From positions 1-59,067 of the forward strand of contig CACVAP010000102.1 of NCBI GenBank assembly GCA_902727895.1: a DNA stretch of 59,067 bases, given 5' to 3'. Numbering within the stretch: position 1 is the first letter of the stretch; every line of letters starts with the position of its first letter. This DNA is from an uncultured Sulfurovum sp. (GTDB taxonomy: Bacteria; Campylobacterota; Campylobacteria; Campylobacterales; Sulfurovaceae). Below, one piece after another: positions 33,209-42,818 of this stretch. The notes beneath the pieces are model-generated. The model worked only from the letters and a program-made list of their open reading frames with translations, was not told the DNA's origin and did not search any database. The translations under genes were made by a program, and so were the position numbers.

Positions 33209-35770
33209 ATGAGCGAACCAATAGCCATTCAATTAAAAGACTATAAAGAACCAAACTTCAAAATTAATTCTGTAGAACTAACATTTGAACTGTTTGAAGA
33301 GTACACTATTGTTAAAAGTGTGCTGAGCATTAGCAATATAAATGAAGAAGTAAACACCTTAGAGCTAAACAGTATTGACTTAGAGTTAGAAAAACTCTCT
33401 ATTAATGATAAAGCCATAGACAGCACAAACTACACTTACGAAAATGAGATGCTAAGCATTACTAACGTACCAAGTGAGTTTACACTAAAAATTCAAAACA
33501 AAATCTACCCAGCACAAAATACAGAACTTGAAGGTCTTTACCTTTCTTCTGGTATTTTTTGTACCCAAAATGAACCAGAAGGTTTTAGACGTATTACGCC
33601 TTACTTAGACAAACCAGACAGTCTTTCAATTTTTACCACAACGATTATTGCCGATGCAAGTAAATACCCTTTATTACTAGGGAACGGAAACAAAGCTTCT
33701 GAACTTATTACTTTAGATGACAACCGACACAGTATGACATGGCATGACCCACATCCTAAGCCCTCTTATTTGTTTGCTTTGGTAGCAGGTAACTTAGGCG
33801 TTGTTAGCGATGAATTTACTACCATGTCAGGTAATAAAACAGAACTCAATATCTACTGTGATTTAGGAAACGAATCTAAATGTCACCATGCCATGAAATC
33901 ACTAAAAGAAGCGATGATTTGGGATGAAGAAAAGTATGGTCGTGAATATGACTTAGACATCTACAACATCGTAGCAGTTGACAGTTTTAATATGGGTGCC
34001 ATGGAGAACAAAGGGCTAAACATTTTTAACACTTCAGCTGTATTAGCAGATGCCGATGTCGCTACTGATGACAACTTTATGCGTATTCAGAGCATTATTG
34101 CTCATGAGTATTTTCATAACTGGACAGGAAACAGAGTTACTTGTAAAAACTGGTTTCAACTAACCCTTAAAGAAGGTCTAACGGTATTTCGTGATCAATG
34201 TTTCTCAGCCGATTTAAACTCAGCTGACGTACAAAGAATCAATGATGTTAAAGATCTTAGGTCTTACCAATTTGTAGAAGATGCTTCACCAACAGCACAC
34301 CCTATTCAACCTAAGTCATACATTTCCATGAACAACTTTTACACAGCTACTGTTTATGAAAAAGGGGCTGAGGTTATTCGTATGGTGCATACACTGTTAG
34401 GAGAAGAAACTTACCGAAAAGCTACCGATTTATATTTTGAAGCCTTTGATGGAAAAGCTGTGACGACCAAACATTTTTTATGGGCTATGCAACAAGCTTC
34501 AGGGCATGACCTAAACCATTTCTTACTTTGGTATAACCAATCAGGTACACCAACTGTACAAGTCTCAGATGACTATACGAATGGTGTCTATTCCATTACT
34601 TTGAAACAACTCATTCCAAATGCTGTCGATGGAACAACACAAAAGCCTTACTACTTCCCTTTTAAAATAGGACTTATAAATGCTAATGGAAAAGAGATTT
34701 TAGAAAAAGTATTAATTATCTCAAAAGAAGAAGAAACTTTTACTTTTGAAAACCTCTCCCAAAAGCCCCACCTTTCACTTAACCGTGACTTTTCTGCCCC
34801 TGTCATAGTTGACTATGCCAATGCCGACCATACCTTCTCCATGCAACATGACCAAAACAGTTTTGCACGTTATGATGCTGTTCAAGCTTTTGGCGTAGAA
34901 ACCATAGAAAAACTTATGCAAGGTCAAGAACTTGATGAAAGTTTTGTAGTAGCTTATGGAAAAGTGTTAGAGCTAGACATTGACCTTTCTTTTAAAGCCT
35001 TACTTTTAGAACTTCCTTCTATTAGCACACTGATGCAACGTCAAAATCCTATAGATTTTGAACTGATAGAAAATGCGAGAGAAAAACTAAGCCTTCGCAT
35101 TGCCAACACACATAAAGAAAAACTCTTAGCACTTTACAATGAACACCATAAACCAAAGTCTGGTATAGAAGCCAAAGACATAGCAGAACGAAAAATTAAA
35201 AATGTTTGTTTAGCCCGTCTTTCAGCTTTAGATACAAAAGAGATTATGGAACTTGCACAAAAGCAATATGCAGAGTCACTTTCAATGTCTGACAGAATGT
35301 TGGCTTTAAGTATTATTGAAAATTCTACTGAGCATTATTCAGAAAATGCGATAAATAACTTTTATGAAAAATACAAAGACAATACTTTAGTTATGAATAA
35401 ATATCTAGCTATTAAAGCTTCTTCTCATAGAGATGGACTACTACAAAGAGTGATAGAACTTCAAAATGATGAGGTTTATGACATTAAAGTGCCAAATCTT
35501 GTACGTTCACTCATTGGAGCGTTTGCAGGAAACCAAAAATATTTCCATGCTAAAGATGGTTCGGGTTATAAATTTATGGCTGACAAGATTATAGAATTAG
35601 ACATCATTAATGCCCAAATAGCGTCTAGGTTAGCAGGTGCATTTAAACTTTATAAGAAGATGAACAGTGTAAACCAAGAACTAATAAAAATCCAATTAGA
35701 ACGTGTTATTAGTACTGAAGGGCTGTCAAAAAATAGTTTTGAGATATTAGAGAAGATTTTAAAAGGGTAA
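33209..35770 (+). CDS. pepN: Aminopeptidase N (M1 family)
   Basis: The 853-residue length is that of bacterial PepN. The substrate-binding GAMEN motif lies near residue 262 (MGAMENKGLN). The zinc site is H299-E300-Y-F-H303 with the distal Glu about 19 residues later in NWFQLTLKEGLTVF. The C-terminal half is helical, as in the family (DUF3458-type). It removes N-terminal residues from peptides in the cytoplasm. AAAAGAGAAAAT precedes the ATG and a strong terminator follows. It stands alone. Confidence 0.93.
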   Translation: MSEPIAIQLKDYKEPNFKINSVELTFELFEEYTIVKSVLSISNINEEVNTLELNSIDLELEKLSINDKAIDSTNYTYENEMLSITNVPSEFTLKIQNKIYPAQNTELEGLYLSSGIFCTQNEPEGFRRITPYLDKPDSLSIFTTTIIADASKYPLLLGNGNKASELITLDDNRHSMTWHDPHPKPSYLFALVAGNLGVVSDEFTTMSGNKTELNIYCDLGNESKCHHAMKSLKEAMIWDEEKYGREYDLDIYNIVAVDSFNMGAMENKGLNIFNTSAVLADADVATDDNFMRIQSIIAHEYFHNWTGNRVTCKNWFQLTLKEGLTVFRDQCFSADLNSADVQRINDVKDLRSYQFVEDASPTAHPIQPKSYISMNNFYTATVYEKGAEVIRMVHTLLGEETYRKATDLYFEAFDGKAVTTKHFLWAMQQASGHDLNHFLLWYNQSGTPTVQVSDDYTNGVYSITLKQLIPNAVDGTTQKPYYFPFKIGLINANGKEILEKVLIISKEEETFTFENLSQKPHLSLNRDFSAPVIVDYANADHTFSMQHDQNSFARYDAVQAFGVETIEKLMQGQELDESFVVAYGKVLELDIDLSFKALLLELPSISTLMQRQNPIDFELIENAREKLSLRIANTHKEKLLALYNEHHKPKSGIEAKDIAERKIKNVCLARLSALDTKEIMELAQKQYAESLSMSDRMLALSIIENSTEHYSENAINNFYEKYKDNTLVMNKYLAIKASSHRDGLLQRVIELQNDEVYDIKVPNLVRSLIGAFAGNQKYFHAKDGSGYKFMADKIIELDIINAQIASRLAGAFKLYKKMNSVNQELIKIQLERVISTEGLSKNSFEILEKILKG

Positions 35771-35776
35771 AAATAG

Positions 35777-35824
35777 AAAGAAACAGTATAAAATATCTAA
35801 AATATTAAATTGTTTCTTTTTTTA
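35777..35824 (+). terminator. Intrinsic terminator of pepN
   Basis: AAAGAAACA (35777-35785) pairs with TGTTTCTTT (35811-35819), followed immediately by more T residues. It lies seven bases after the pepN stop codon. Confidence 0.65.
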
Positions 35825-35882
35825 TTAGCTAGATTTAATAAACTTTCAATATATTACTAATATTACTTTATAAGTAAAATTT

Positions 35883-36125
35883 ATGACAATCAAAAAATCA
35901 AACCTATTCATCAAGCTTGTTACTCTTGTAACTCTTACCTTTAGTATTGTATACGCAAGTAATATGATTTCTCCTAAAGATGAAGAAACAATACCTTATG
36001 CAGACCTAAGCACTGCCGAACTTCAAATAAAAGTCGAGACCCTCTCTAACAAAGGTACATTACCTTTTGAGATGGGTCTAGAACTTATGAAAAGATGGCA
36101 AACAGAACAACCTCAAGTTCAATAG
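35883..36125 (+). CDS. Small exported or membrane-tethered protein, paralogue A
   Basis: The 80-residue protein has an N-terminal hydrophobic segment (about 10-25, LVTLVTLTFSIVYAS) with basic residues before it. A short periplasmic tail carries a conserved C-terminal block LSTAELQIKVETLSNKG-LPFEMGLELMKRWQ. A second copy of the same design lies at 37745. The pair brackets the nhaA gene. A dimer or regulator role is possible but nothing more can be read. The stop is two bases from the convergent nhaA end. Confidence 0.65.
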   Translation: MTIKKSNLFIKLVTLVTLTFSIVYASNMISPKDEETIPYADLSTAELQIKVETLSNKGTLPFEMGLELMKRWQTEQPQVQ

Positions 36126-36126
36126 T

Positions 36127-37467
36127 TTAACTCTTCGGTTTAGCTTTAGCAATAAATCTAAGCCAAATATAACCAACAAAACCTGCAAAAAGTGAAGCTG
36201 ATAAAATTCCTACTTTAGCTTCAAATATAAGCTGAGGATTCCCTAAAAATGCTAAGTCAGCCACAAAGATTGACATGGTAAACCCAATACCTCCTAAAAA
36301 TGCTACCCCAAAAACTTGACTCAGGGTACTACCTTCTGGAAGTTGTGCAATATTTAATTTGATGGCTAACCATGCAACACCAAAGATACCTATTACTTTA
36401 CCCAAGATTAGCCCTGCAATAATTCCCATAGAAACAGGTGTCACAATGGTTGAACCAATTGAACTAAAGTCTATAGATATCCCAGCATTTGCCAAAGCAA
36501 AAAGAGGAATGATAATAAGTGCAACAGGAAGGTCTAACTTGTGTTCTAACCTAGCAGCTGGTGTTCCAATTTCATGAATACCATCTTGCATTTTAAAAAG
36601 AATTGCTTTTTGTCTTTCATTCATACCATCAGGATTGTCTTTAGGATAAGTATCATACTCATCTAATAGTGCTTTCGAATCTTCTCTAAAACTTCCTGGA
36701 GCACGTTTTGGTTTAGAAGGTATTGCCATAGCAGCAATAACCCCTGCAATGGTTGCATGTACACCTGACTGAAGCATGAAATACCACAAAAATAATCCTA
36801 ATATAAAGTAAGGTAAAATAGCATGAATACCAAAACGGTTAAAAGCAATCATGAGTAAAAACATACCACCAGCTAACATAAGAGGTAGAGTTTGTATTTG
36901 CTCAGTATAAAAGATAGCAATTACCAATACAGCCCCCAAGTCATCTACAATAGCAAGTGCCACTAAAAAAGCAACCAAAGCACGTGGTACTCTGTTTCCT
37001 AAAAGTACTAAGGCAGAGATGGCAAAAGCAATATCTGTTGCCATAGGAATTCCCCATCCTGATGAACCTTCTGTACCAGCAGTAATACTTAAAAAGATTA
37101 AAGCAGGGACTACCATACCTCCAATAGCAGCCAAGATTGGTAATATGGCAACTCTAACATTTGAAAGTTCGCCAACCTGTATTTCTCTTTTAATCTCAAG
37201 CCCTATCATAAAAAAGAAAATAGCCATGAGTCCATCATTTATCCAATGGTGAAGTGTATGAGAAAGCTTCCAATCACCTACCACAAAATCTATGTTTATA
37301 TGGAAAAAGTGTTTGTAAGCCTCTGCTAATGGTGAGTTAGCAAGTATCAATGCAACTATGGTCATTAACATCAATACCATACCTGTCGTCGATTGTGCGT
37401 GTAAAAAATGTTCAAATGGGGTTAGCACTTTTTTAAAAGTTTTTTCCCATGGAGCGTAGATTCTCAT
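36127..37467 (-). CDS. nhaA: Na+/H+ antiporter NhaA
   Basis: The 446-residue protein has about twelve membrane helices. The ion-binding aspartate pair is visible in LAIVDDLGAVLV, and the NhaA opening (STTGMVLMLMTIVALILANS) and SGVHATIAGV are present. A ~50-residue charged cytoplasmic loop (DSKALLDEYDTYPKDN...) separates the two halves and is longer than in E. coli. It exchanges external protons for cytoplasmic Na+ or Li+. AAAGGAAATAA precedes the ATG. It lies between two paralogous small exported-protein genes on the other strand. Confidence 0.95.
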   Translation of the reverse strand: MRIYAPWEKTFKKVLTPFEHFLHAQSTTGMVLMLMTIVALILANSPLAEAYKHFFHINIDFVVGDWKLSHTLHHWINDGLMAIFFFMIGLEIKREIQVGELSNVRVAILPILAAIGGMVVPALIFLSITAGTEGSSGWGIPMATDIAFAISALVLLGNRVPRALVAFLVALAIVDDLGAVLVIAIFYTEQIQTLPLMLAGGMFLLMIAFNRFGIHAILPYFILGLFLWYFMLQSGVHATIAGVIAAMAIPSKPKRAPGSFREDSKALLDEYDTYPKDNPDGMNERQKAILFKMQDGIHEIGTPAARLEHKLDLPVALIIIPLFALANAGISIDFSSIGSTIVTPVSMGIIAGLILGKVIGIFGVAWLAIKLNIAQLPEGSTLSQVFGVAFLGGIGFTMSIFVADLAFLGNPQLIFEAKVGILSASLFAGFVGYIWLRFIAKAKPKS

Positions 37468-37744
37468 TTATTTCCTTTGTATGTTTCAGTTTTTTAAAAG
37501 GTATTATATAAATATTATGTTTATATATTGTTGGAAATGTAATTTAAATAACAACCTTTAGTATCTTTGTTACAACTTGTAGTGATACTATAATATACAT
37601 TATTCAATACAATACAACAAACAAATTATGTTTTAATATTTATTTAAGTATAAAAGCAGTATATTCCATTTTCAAAAATAACTTATAATACTAATATAGT
37701 ATAAATTTTTATTATTTAAAGATATCAAATTACAAGGAAGTATC

Positions 37745-37990
37745 ATGAAAACTACTAAATCAAAACTCTTAATTAGACTTATTACACTTTTAACACTTAC
37801 ACTGGGTATTGTCTATGCAAGTAATATTATTACGCCTAAAGAAACATTAAGACAAGTACCTTATTCTCTAATGAGTACAGCTCAATTACAAGCAGAAGTA
37901 GAAAAACTTTCAACAAAAGGTGAGTTACCTTTTGAAATGGGTCTTGAACTTATTAAAAGATGGCAAAGTGAAGCGTCACAAGTTCACTAA
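37745..37990 (+). CDS. Small exported or membrane-tethered protein, paralogue B
   Basis: The 81-residue protein matches the one at 35883 along its whole length: basic start, hydrophobic segment ending GIVYASN, then MSTAQLQAEVEKLSTKG-LPFEMGLELIKRWQS. AAGGAAGTATC precedes the ATG. Family and function are unknown. The conserved part is the C-terminal half, so that is likely the functional part. Confidence 0.65.
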   Translation: MKTTKSKLLIRLITLLTLTLGIVYASNIITPKETLRQVPYSLMSTAQLQAEVEKLSTKGELPFEMGLELIKRWQSEASQVH

Positions 37991-38002
37991 GATCTCATCA
38001 TG

Positions 38003-38031
38003 TTTATAAAGGAGATTATCTCCTCTATAAA
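38003..38031. terminator. Hairpin after paralogue B
   Basis: TTTATA-A-AGGAG-ATTAT-CTCCT-C-TATAAA forms a near-perfect stem-loop 13 bases after the stop. It has no T-run, so termination is plausible but unproven. The rest of the gap to 38224 shows only the AT-rich lead-in with a run of nine A at 38201-38209. Confidence 0.4.
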
Positions 38032-38223
38032 CCACTAAGACAGACAATCAATATTTCTATCCCAAAAGTATTCAACATGTGTAGGTTAGTAACTCATTTC
38101 TAGTTCTTAACTAATCATCTCTTCCATATTTACTTTACATTGGGTATCATTACATATGAATCCAAAAAATAACTTTCTCAAAAAATCTCTCAAACCTCTT
38201 AAAAAAAAATTCAAAATAAAGAC

Positions 38224-38559
38224 ATGCTTTTTATAACCATTCGCCGTGTCTATACCCACCTTTCAGACCTTTCTAACGAAGAAATTTTAGACTACTATAA
38301 TGTAACATCCCTCAAAGAACTCAATAGCCATATAGAACATGTCAAAGAAGTACTAAAAAAACAAATAGAAAATTATGAAGAAGAATTAGAGGAGATAGAC
38401 AGATGTTTCTGTCTAGACTCAAGAGCTGACTTTAAGTACCTCTATCCTAGTAAAAAAGAAGCTGAGGAGCAAGTGAAATTTTCATTAAAAAGTAAACGGG
38501 TAAAATTAACACTTTATGCTTGCCCTTTTCATTGTGGGTGGCATTTAGCTAAAACATAA
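38224..38559 (+). CDS. Small putative zinc-binding protein
   Basis: The 111-residue protein has a helical N-terminal part, then Cys61/Cys63 and Cys100/Cys104/His107 (CFC ... YACPFHCGWHLAK). The ending resembles the short zinc-finger proteins that finish with a (Y/R)xCPxCGxWHLT-type motif. The ATG at 38224 has no ribosome binding site. An upstream ATG at 38156 would extend the protein if one base were added in the nine-A run at 38201-38209. The 3' end overlaps the convergent histidine kinase gene by 11 bases. Function unknown. Confidence 0.55.
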   Translation: MLFITIRRVYTHLSDLSNEEILDYYNVTSLKELNSHIEHVKEVLKKQIENYEEELEEIDRCFCLDSRADFKYLYPSKKEAEEQVKFSLKSKRVKLTLYACPFHCGWHLAKT

Positions 38560-40432
38560 CCTTAGGAATATCAATCGTGAAGATAGCACCACTCACATCA
38601 TTTTTAATGCTGGCTTTACCTCCCATCCCATTTTCAATTATCATCTTTAAAATATAAAGTCCAAGTCCTGTACCTTGGGCTTTGTGTTTTGTTGTATAGT
38701 ATGGCTCAAACATCTTAACTAAAACCTCATCAGAAATACCATCACCATTATCCTTAATGGTTATTATCACACGACTATCTAAAGTTCCTTTTACTACTAT
38801 ATTAATGATGGCTATATCCTCACCACTATAAGCATCTATTGCATTATTTATAACTATCAAAAGTACTTGTATTAATTCAGATTTATATCCAACCAATAAG
38901 ACATCATCTACATGACTAATAATCTCTACTTTCTTTAATGAACTCATCATTATGATTCTTTGACTTTCTGCGATTAGACTTGATATCCAAAACTCTTCTG
39001 ATTCTTTCTTTGTATTAAAAAAATTCATAAAATCATTAATAGTCTCTGACATATAAGCTGTTGTTTTTTCTATGTCTGAAATATGTTCTTCCATAAGTTC
39101 ATCAGTCAATTTTCCTTTATGATAGTCTATGTCTAAAACAAGTACACGTCCATTGATTTGACTGAGAGGTTGTCGCCATTGATGAGCTATACTTGAAATC
39201 ATTTCACCCATAGAAGCCAACCTGTTTTGTTGAACTATCAGTAGCTGTTGTTCTTGTTTTTCAGTATCTATCTCTTTAATTCTATAAGCCAATAATAATG
39301 AAAAAACAATGGTCTCCGTAAACATTCCTATTTGAAACAAATAATCAATAGGTAAACTGGTTGAGATTAAATTTGAATGCATTGCAATTAATAATAAGCC
39401 TAATATTGCCACAATGTTCCATATGAAGGCATAATAATAAACTAATTTATTTACCCTTTTATACGCCAAATAATTTAGTGAATACAATAATAAAAATACA
39501 TACAGAGGCATAATTACTGAAATCAGATTATATATAATTTGAGAGGAATAGAAATCTATCATAACTATAGAAATAGAATATACCACTAGAATAACAACAA
39601 GATACCAGACTACTATAGAAAAAGCCTTATCTATTTTAGGAAGGTATTTTTTTAATTGGAAAAGCTCCTTAATAAAAAAAACGGCAAAGATTATAAATCC
39701 TATACCACCCATATTCATTAACAGTACTACAATAACTGGCTCTATGTTAAATAATCTAAAATATCCAAAGTAAATACTCTGATAGATTAATAATAATAAT
39801 ACATAAGCTATATAATAAAGATATGCTCTAGCCCTAACAATCAAATAAGTTATAAAATTATAAACTATCATTAGTAGTAAAACTAAAAAGAAGGCACCTT
39901 GTAAAAAAGAGTAAATTTGAAAATATTCAATCATATACTTTTTCGTTGCTATTTTAAAAGGCATGTCTAGCATGTTGTAATTTTGAACTTTAAATAAAAT
40001 CTCAGCATCTTCATTTGGAATCAAAGTAAGAGGGAAAATTCTTTGAGACGAATTAAAAGAAGAACTATTTTCTTTTACATAAAGTCCATCTTTTCTATAA
40101 GTAATAACTTCGCCATTTTGAACAAGATAGTACTCAATTGAGTATACATACCGTCGCTCATCCATAAGATAGAGTTCTTTTAAAATATCCTCAGAGTTCT
40201 TGACTTTTACCCTCACCCAATAAGCCTGATGCTTATCATCTCGGTTAAAAGCAGACTTATCTTTATACCAACTGTTTTTATCTAAGTCACTGGGTAATTC
40301 ACTCATGTTTTTTACAGCAGAATATTCACTATAAGCCAATACTTCATAAGAGTCATCATCCCCAATCAACAATGTTTCACTGGCATGGAGAAAACTTAAA
40401 GAAAAAATAACTAAAAACAAAAATCTGAGCAT
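38549..40432 (-). CDS. Membrane histidine kinase with 7TMR-DISM sensor
   Basis: The 627-residue protein has a signal peptide (ending LHAS). A periplasmic beta domain (about 25-170) of the 7TMR-DISM extracellular type, seven membrane helices (about 180-385), a short coiled coil and the kinase core follow. The H-box is SIAHQWRQPLSQ with His417, the N-box NNAIDAY, and the G boxes DNGDGIS and GTGLGLY. Such kinases bind small ligands, often sugars or amines, outside the membrane. No response regulator is adjacent; the orphan regulator at 28689 is one possible partner among many in the genome. Confidence 0.85.
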   Translation of the reverse strand: MLRFLFLVIFSLSFLHASETLLIGDDDSYEVLAYSEYSAVKNMSELPSDLDKNSWYKDKSAFNRDDKHQAYWVRVKVKNSEDILKELYLMDERRYVYSIEYYLVQNGEVITYRKDGLYVKENSSSFNSSQRIFPLTLIPNEDAEILFKVQNYNMLDMPFKIATKKYMIEYFQIYSFLQGAFFLVLLLMIVYNFITYLIVRARAYLYYIAYVLLLLIYQSIYFGYFRLFNIEPVIVVLLMNMGGIGFIIFAVFFIKELFQLKKYLPKIDKAFSIVVWYLVVILVVYSISIVMIDFYSSQIIYNLISVIMPLYVFLLLYSLNYLAYKRVNKLVYYYAFIWNIVAILGLLLIAMHSNLISTSLPIDYLFQIGMFTETIVFSLLLAYRIKEIDTEKQEQQLLIVQQNRLASMGEMISSIAHQWRQPLSQINGRVLVLDIDYHKGKLTDELMEEHISDIEKTTAYMSETINDFMNFFNTKKESEEFWISSLIAESQRIIMMSSLKKVEIISHVDDVLLVGYKSELIQVLLIVINNAIDAYSGEDIAIINIVVKGTLDSRVIITIKDNGDGISDEVLVKMFEPYYTTKHKAQGTGLGLYILKMIIENGMGGKASIKNDVSGAIFTIDIPKVMF

Positions 40433-40559
40433 ATTTCATTATTCTTTCATCGTAGGCTTATTGAAGCATATATTAACATGTTTTATTTAACGCTCTCCTA
40501 AGAACTAACATCAAACTCTTTAGTTATACTTCACAGCTAATATTTTATAGGAGGTCATA

Positions 40560-42677
40560 ATGAGCCTATTTGGAAATAATAATAATGAATTTGAAACCGA
40601 ACTCCTTGAGGAAGAACTCATTGGGGAAGATGTTCAAGATAAAATAACCTACTGGATACTAAAAATCATCATTGAGATGGGTGGGCATAAGCGTTTTATA
40701 GATTCTGACAATGACTTTGAACATGAAGATATGGCAACGTTTTTAGGATTGGCGAAATACGTTGAATTTGACTACGATGACTTTAACCGTACCGAACCTC
40801 TACTGCTGCTCAAAAAACGTCTTAAAGCACTACGAAAAAAAGCACCTTTTGGTTCTTCTGATTTGTTACGTCAAAACATAGAACACCTCTCTGAACTTAT
40901 ATTACTAACACCCTATGAAAAACAAGTTTTAGAATTTGTCATTTTATTAAAACAATATGACATGTTAGACAATGCACTCAGTATGTTAGGAGGAGAGTTA
41001 AACTCTTCACGTGCAAAACGTATTTTAAACGTACTTCTAGACATACCCATAGAACAAATAAATGAAATGTTTGCAGCACACTCTACGTTTAGTCGTTCGG
41101 CATTGCTTATTTTACACTCTGAAGAAAACTACTCTTTAGGTTCTAAACTACGCCTCATTAACTATGAGTTTGCTGACAACATGCTAAACCTCAACGAAGA
41201 CATCACCGAAATGATAAAAGACTCGGTACGCCTTTCAGACAAAGGTACATTGAACATTTCTGACTATTCATACATAAAGAGTGACTTAGAAATTTTAATG
41301 CCTTTTTTAAACAAAGCACTCGACAGTAAATTAGCAGGTGTAAACATTTTACTCTATGGTCTACCAGGAACAGGAAAAACAGAACTTTCTAAAACCATTG
41401 CTGAGGTACTGGGTACCAAACTCTATGAGGTAAGCTATGCCAACTCAGATGGTGACCCAATAGAAGGGGAAGCAAGACTGCGTCTCTATAAAACAGCCCA
41501 AGCACTCTTTTTTAATAACCGAACCCTACTCATGTATGATGAAGCCGAAGATGTATTTGAAAGCTATGAAGGTGGCTTCTTCATGATGCCAAAACAACAG
41601 TCTGACAAAGCATGGATAAATAAGGTACTAGAAACCAATAACGTACCAACCATTTGGATCACCAATAACATTGGAAGCATAGACAATGCGATCATAAGAC
41701 GTTTTGACATGAGTATTGAACTCCCTATTCCTTCTAAGACCCAACGTAAAGAGATTATTAAAAAATACTCTAACAACATACTAAACAAAAAAGAGATTGA
41801 AGTTTTATCTGAACATGAAAACATTGCTCCTGCACTCATCTCTTCTGCTGTTAAAGTAGCTGAGCATTTACCTGAAAAACAAAAAAGCAACGCCTTTATG
41901 CAACTGCTTAACAACACGCTAAAAGCACAAGGCTACGAAGAGGTCAACAAAAATAAATCAGCAGACTTACCAGCAAACTACTCTTTAGAGTTTGTAAATA
42001 CCGACACCAAACTGGAAGAACTCGTAGAAGGAATTAAAGGTCATTCTTCTGCTAGACTTTGTCTTTATGGTACTTCAGGAACAGGAAAAAGTGCTTTTGC
42101 CAAACACATCGCTAAAATGTTAGACAAACCTTTTGTCATTAAGTCAGGATCATCGCTCATAAGTAAATGGGTGGGTGAAACTGAAAAAAACATTGCCAAT
42201 GCTTTTAAAGAAGCTATGGAAGAAGAAGCTGTACTAATTTTCGATGAGGTAGATGGTTTCCTAGCAGAACGTGGTCAAGCCAAAGTAAATTGGGAACTCA
42301 CACAGGTAAATGAAATGCTCGTTCAAATGGAAAAATTTGATGGTATTTTTATTGCTACCACCAACCTAATCGAGCATTTAGACCAAGCAAGTTTACGCCG
42401 TTTTGATTTAAAGCTAGAGTTCAAAACCCTAGCCCCTGAACAATTAGAAAAGATCTTCATCTCCTATGCCAAAGAGCTAAACATAGAAGCCCCAACAACC
42501 AATGAGTTACATACCATTCGTTCATTCAAGAAGCTCTCACCAGGGGATTTTGCTACGATAACAAGACAGAGTAAATTTCAAAAAATTGATTCCTGTGAAG
42601 AATTTATTAAACGGCTTAAAGAAGAGCAGAAACTTAAGAAGAATAAAGATGGAGGAAGTATGGGGTTTATTAGTTAA
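40560..42677 (+). CDS. Tandem AAA+ ATPase
   Basis: A strong AGGAGG precedes the ATG. The 705-residue protein has an N-terminal helical region (about 1-235) of unknown family and two AAA+ modules. The first has Walker A GLPGTGKT (267-274), Walker B LLMYDEAE and a NNIGSIDNAIIRRFD sensor/arginine region. The second has Walker A GTSGTGKS (504-511), LIFDEVD and LDQASLRRFD. The architecture recalls Cdc48/VAT-type remodelling machines but with a different N-domain and no FtsH or Lon protease part. It stands alone. The substrate is unknown. Confidence 0.8.
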   Translation: MSLFGNNNNEFETELLEEELIGEDVQDKITYWILKIIIEMGGHKRFIDSDNDFEHEDMATFLGLAKYVEFDYDDFNRTEPLLLLKKRLKALRKKAPFGSSDLLRQNIEHLSELILLTPYEKQVLEFVILLKQYDMLDNALSMLGGELNSSRAKRILNVLLDIPIEQINEMFAAHSTFSRSALLILHSEENYSLGSKLRLINYEFADNMLNLNEDITEMIKDSVRLSDKGTLNISDYSYIKSDLEILMPFLNKALDSKLAGVNILLYGLPGTGKTELSKTIAEVLGTKLYEVSYANSDGDPIEGEARLRLYKTAQALFFNNRTLLMYDEAEDVFESYEGGFFMMPKQQSDKAWINKVLETNNVPTIWITNNIGSIDNAIIRRFDMSIELPIPSKTQRKEIIKKYSNNILNKKEIEVLSEHENIAPALISSAVKVAEHLPEKQKSNAFMQLLNNTLKAQGYEEVNKNKSADLPANYSLEFVNTDTKLEELVEGIKGHSSARLCLYGTSGTGKSAFAKHIAKMLDKPFVIKSGSSLISKWVGETEKNIANAFKEAMEEEAVLIFDEVDGFLAERGQAKVNWELTQVNEMLVQMEKFDGIFIATTNLIEHLDQASLRRFDLKLEFKTLAPEQLEKIFISYAKELNIEAPTTNELHTIRSFKKLSPGDFATITRQSKFQKIDSCEEFIKRLKEEQKLKKNKDGGSMGFIS

Positions 42678-42818
42678 GCCTATCCTCCATAATCCAATAA
42701 AGAAGACAAGCCATTAACAATGGCACAAACTCATTTTTACACTACTCATACTCAACTTTTTACTCATTGGTTGTAAAGATGCCTACATCAATCAATAAAA
42801 ACTAAATAAGGACACTCA

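Noticed and set aside
42724-42798. Lipoprotein-signal-like peptide (KLIFTLLILNFLLIGCKDAYINQ split by frame) before the mutarotase fusion gene
   Set aside because: The frame has no start codon without a one-base deletion and no clear ribosome binding site; it may be a tiny remnant but support is too thin for a feature.
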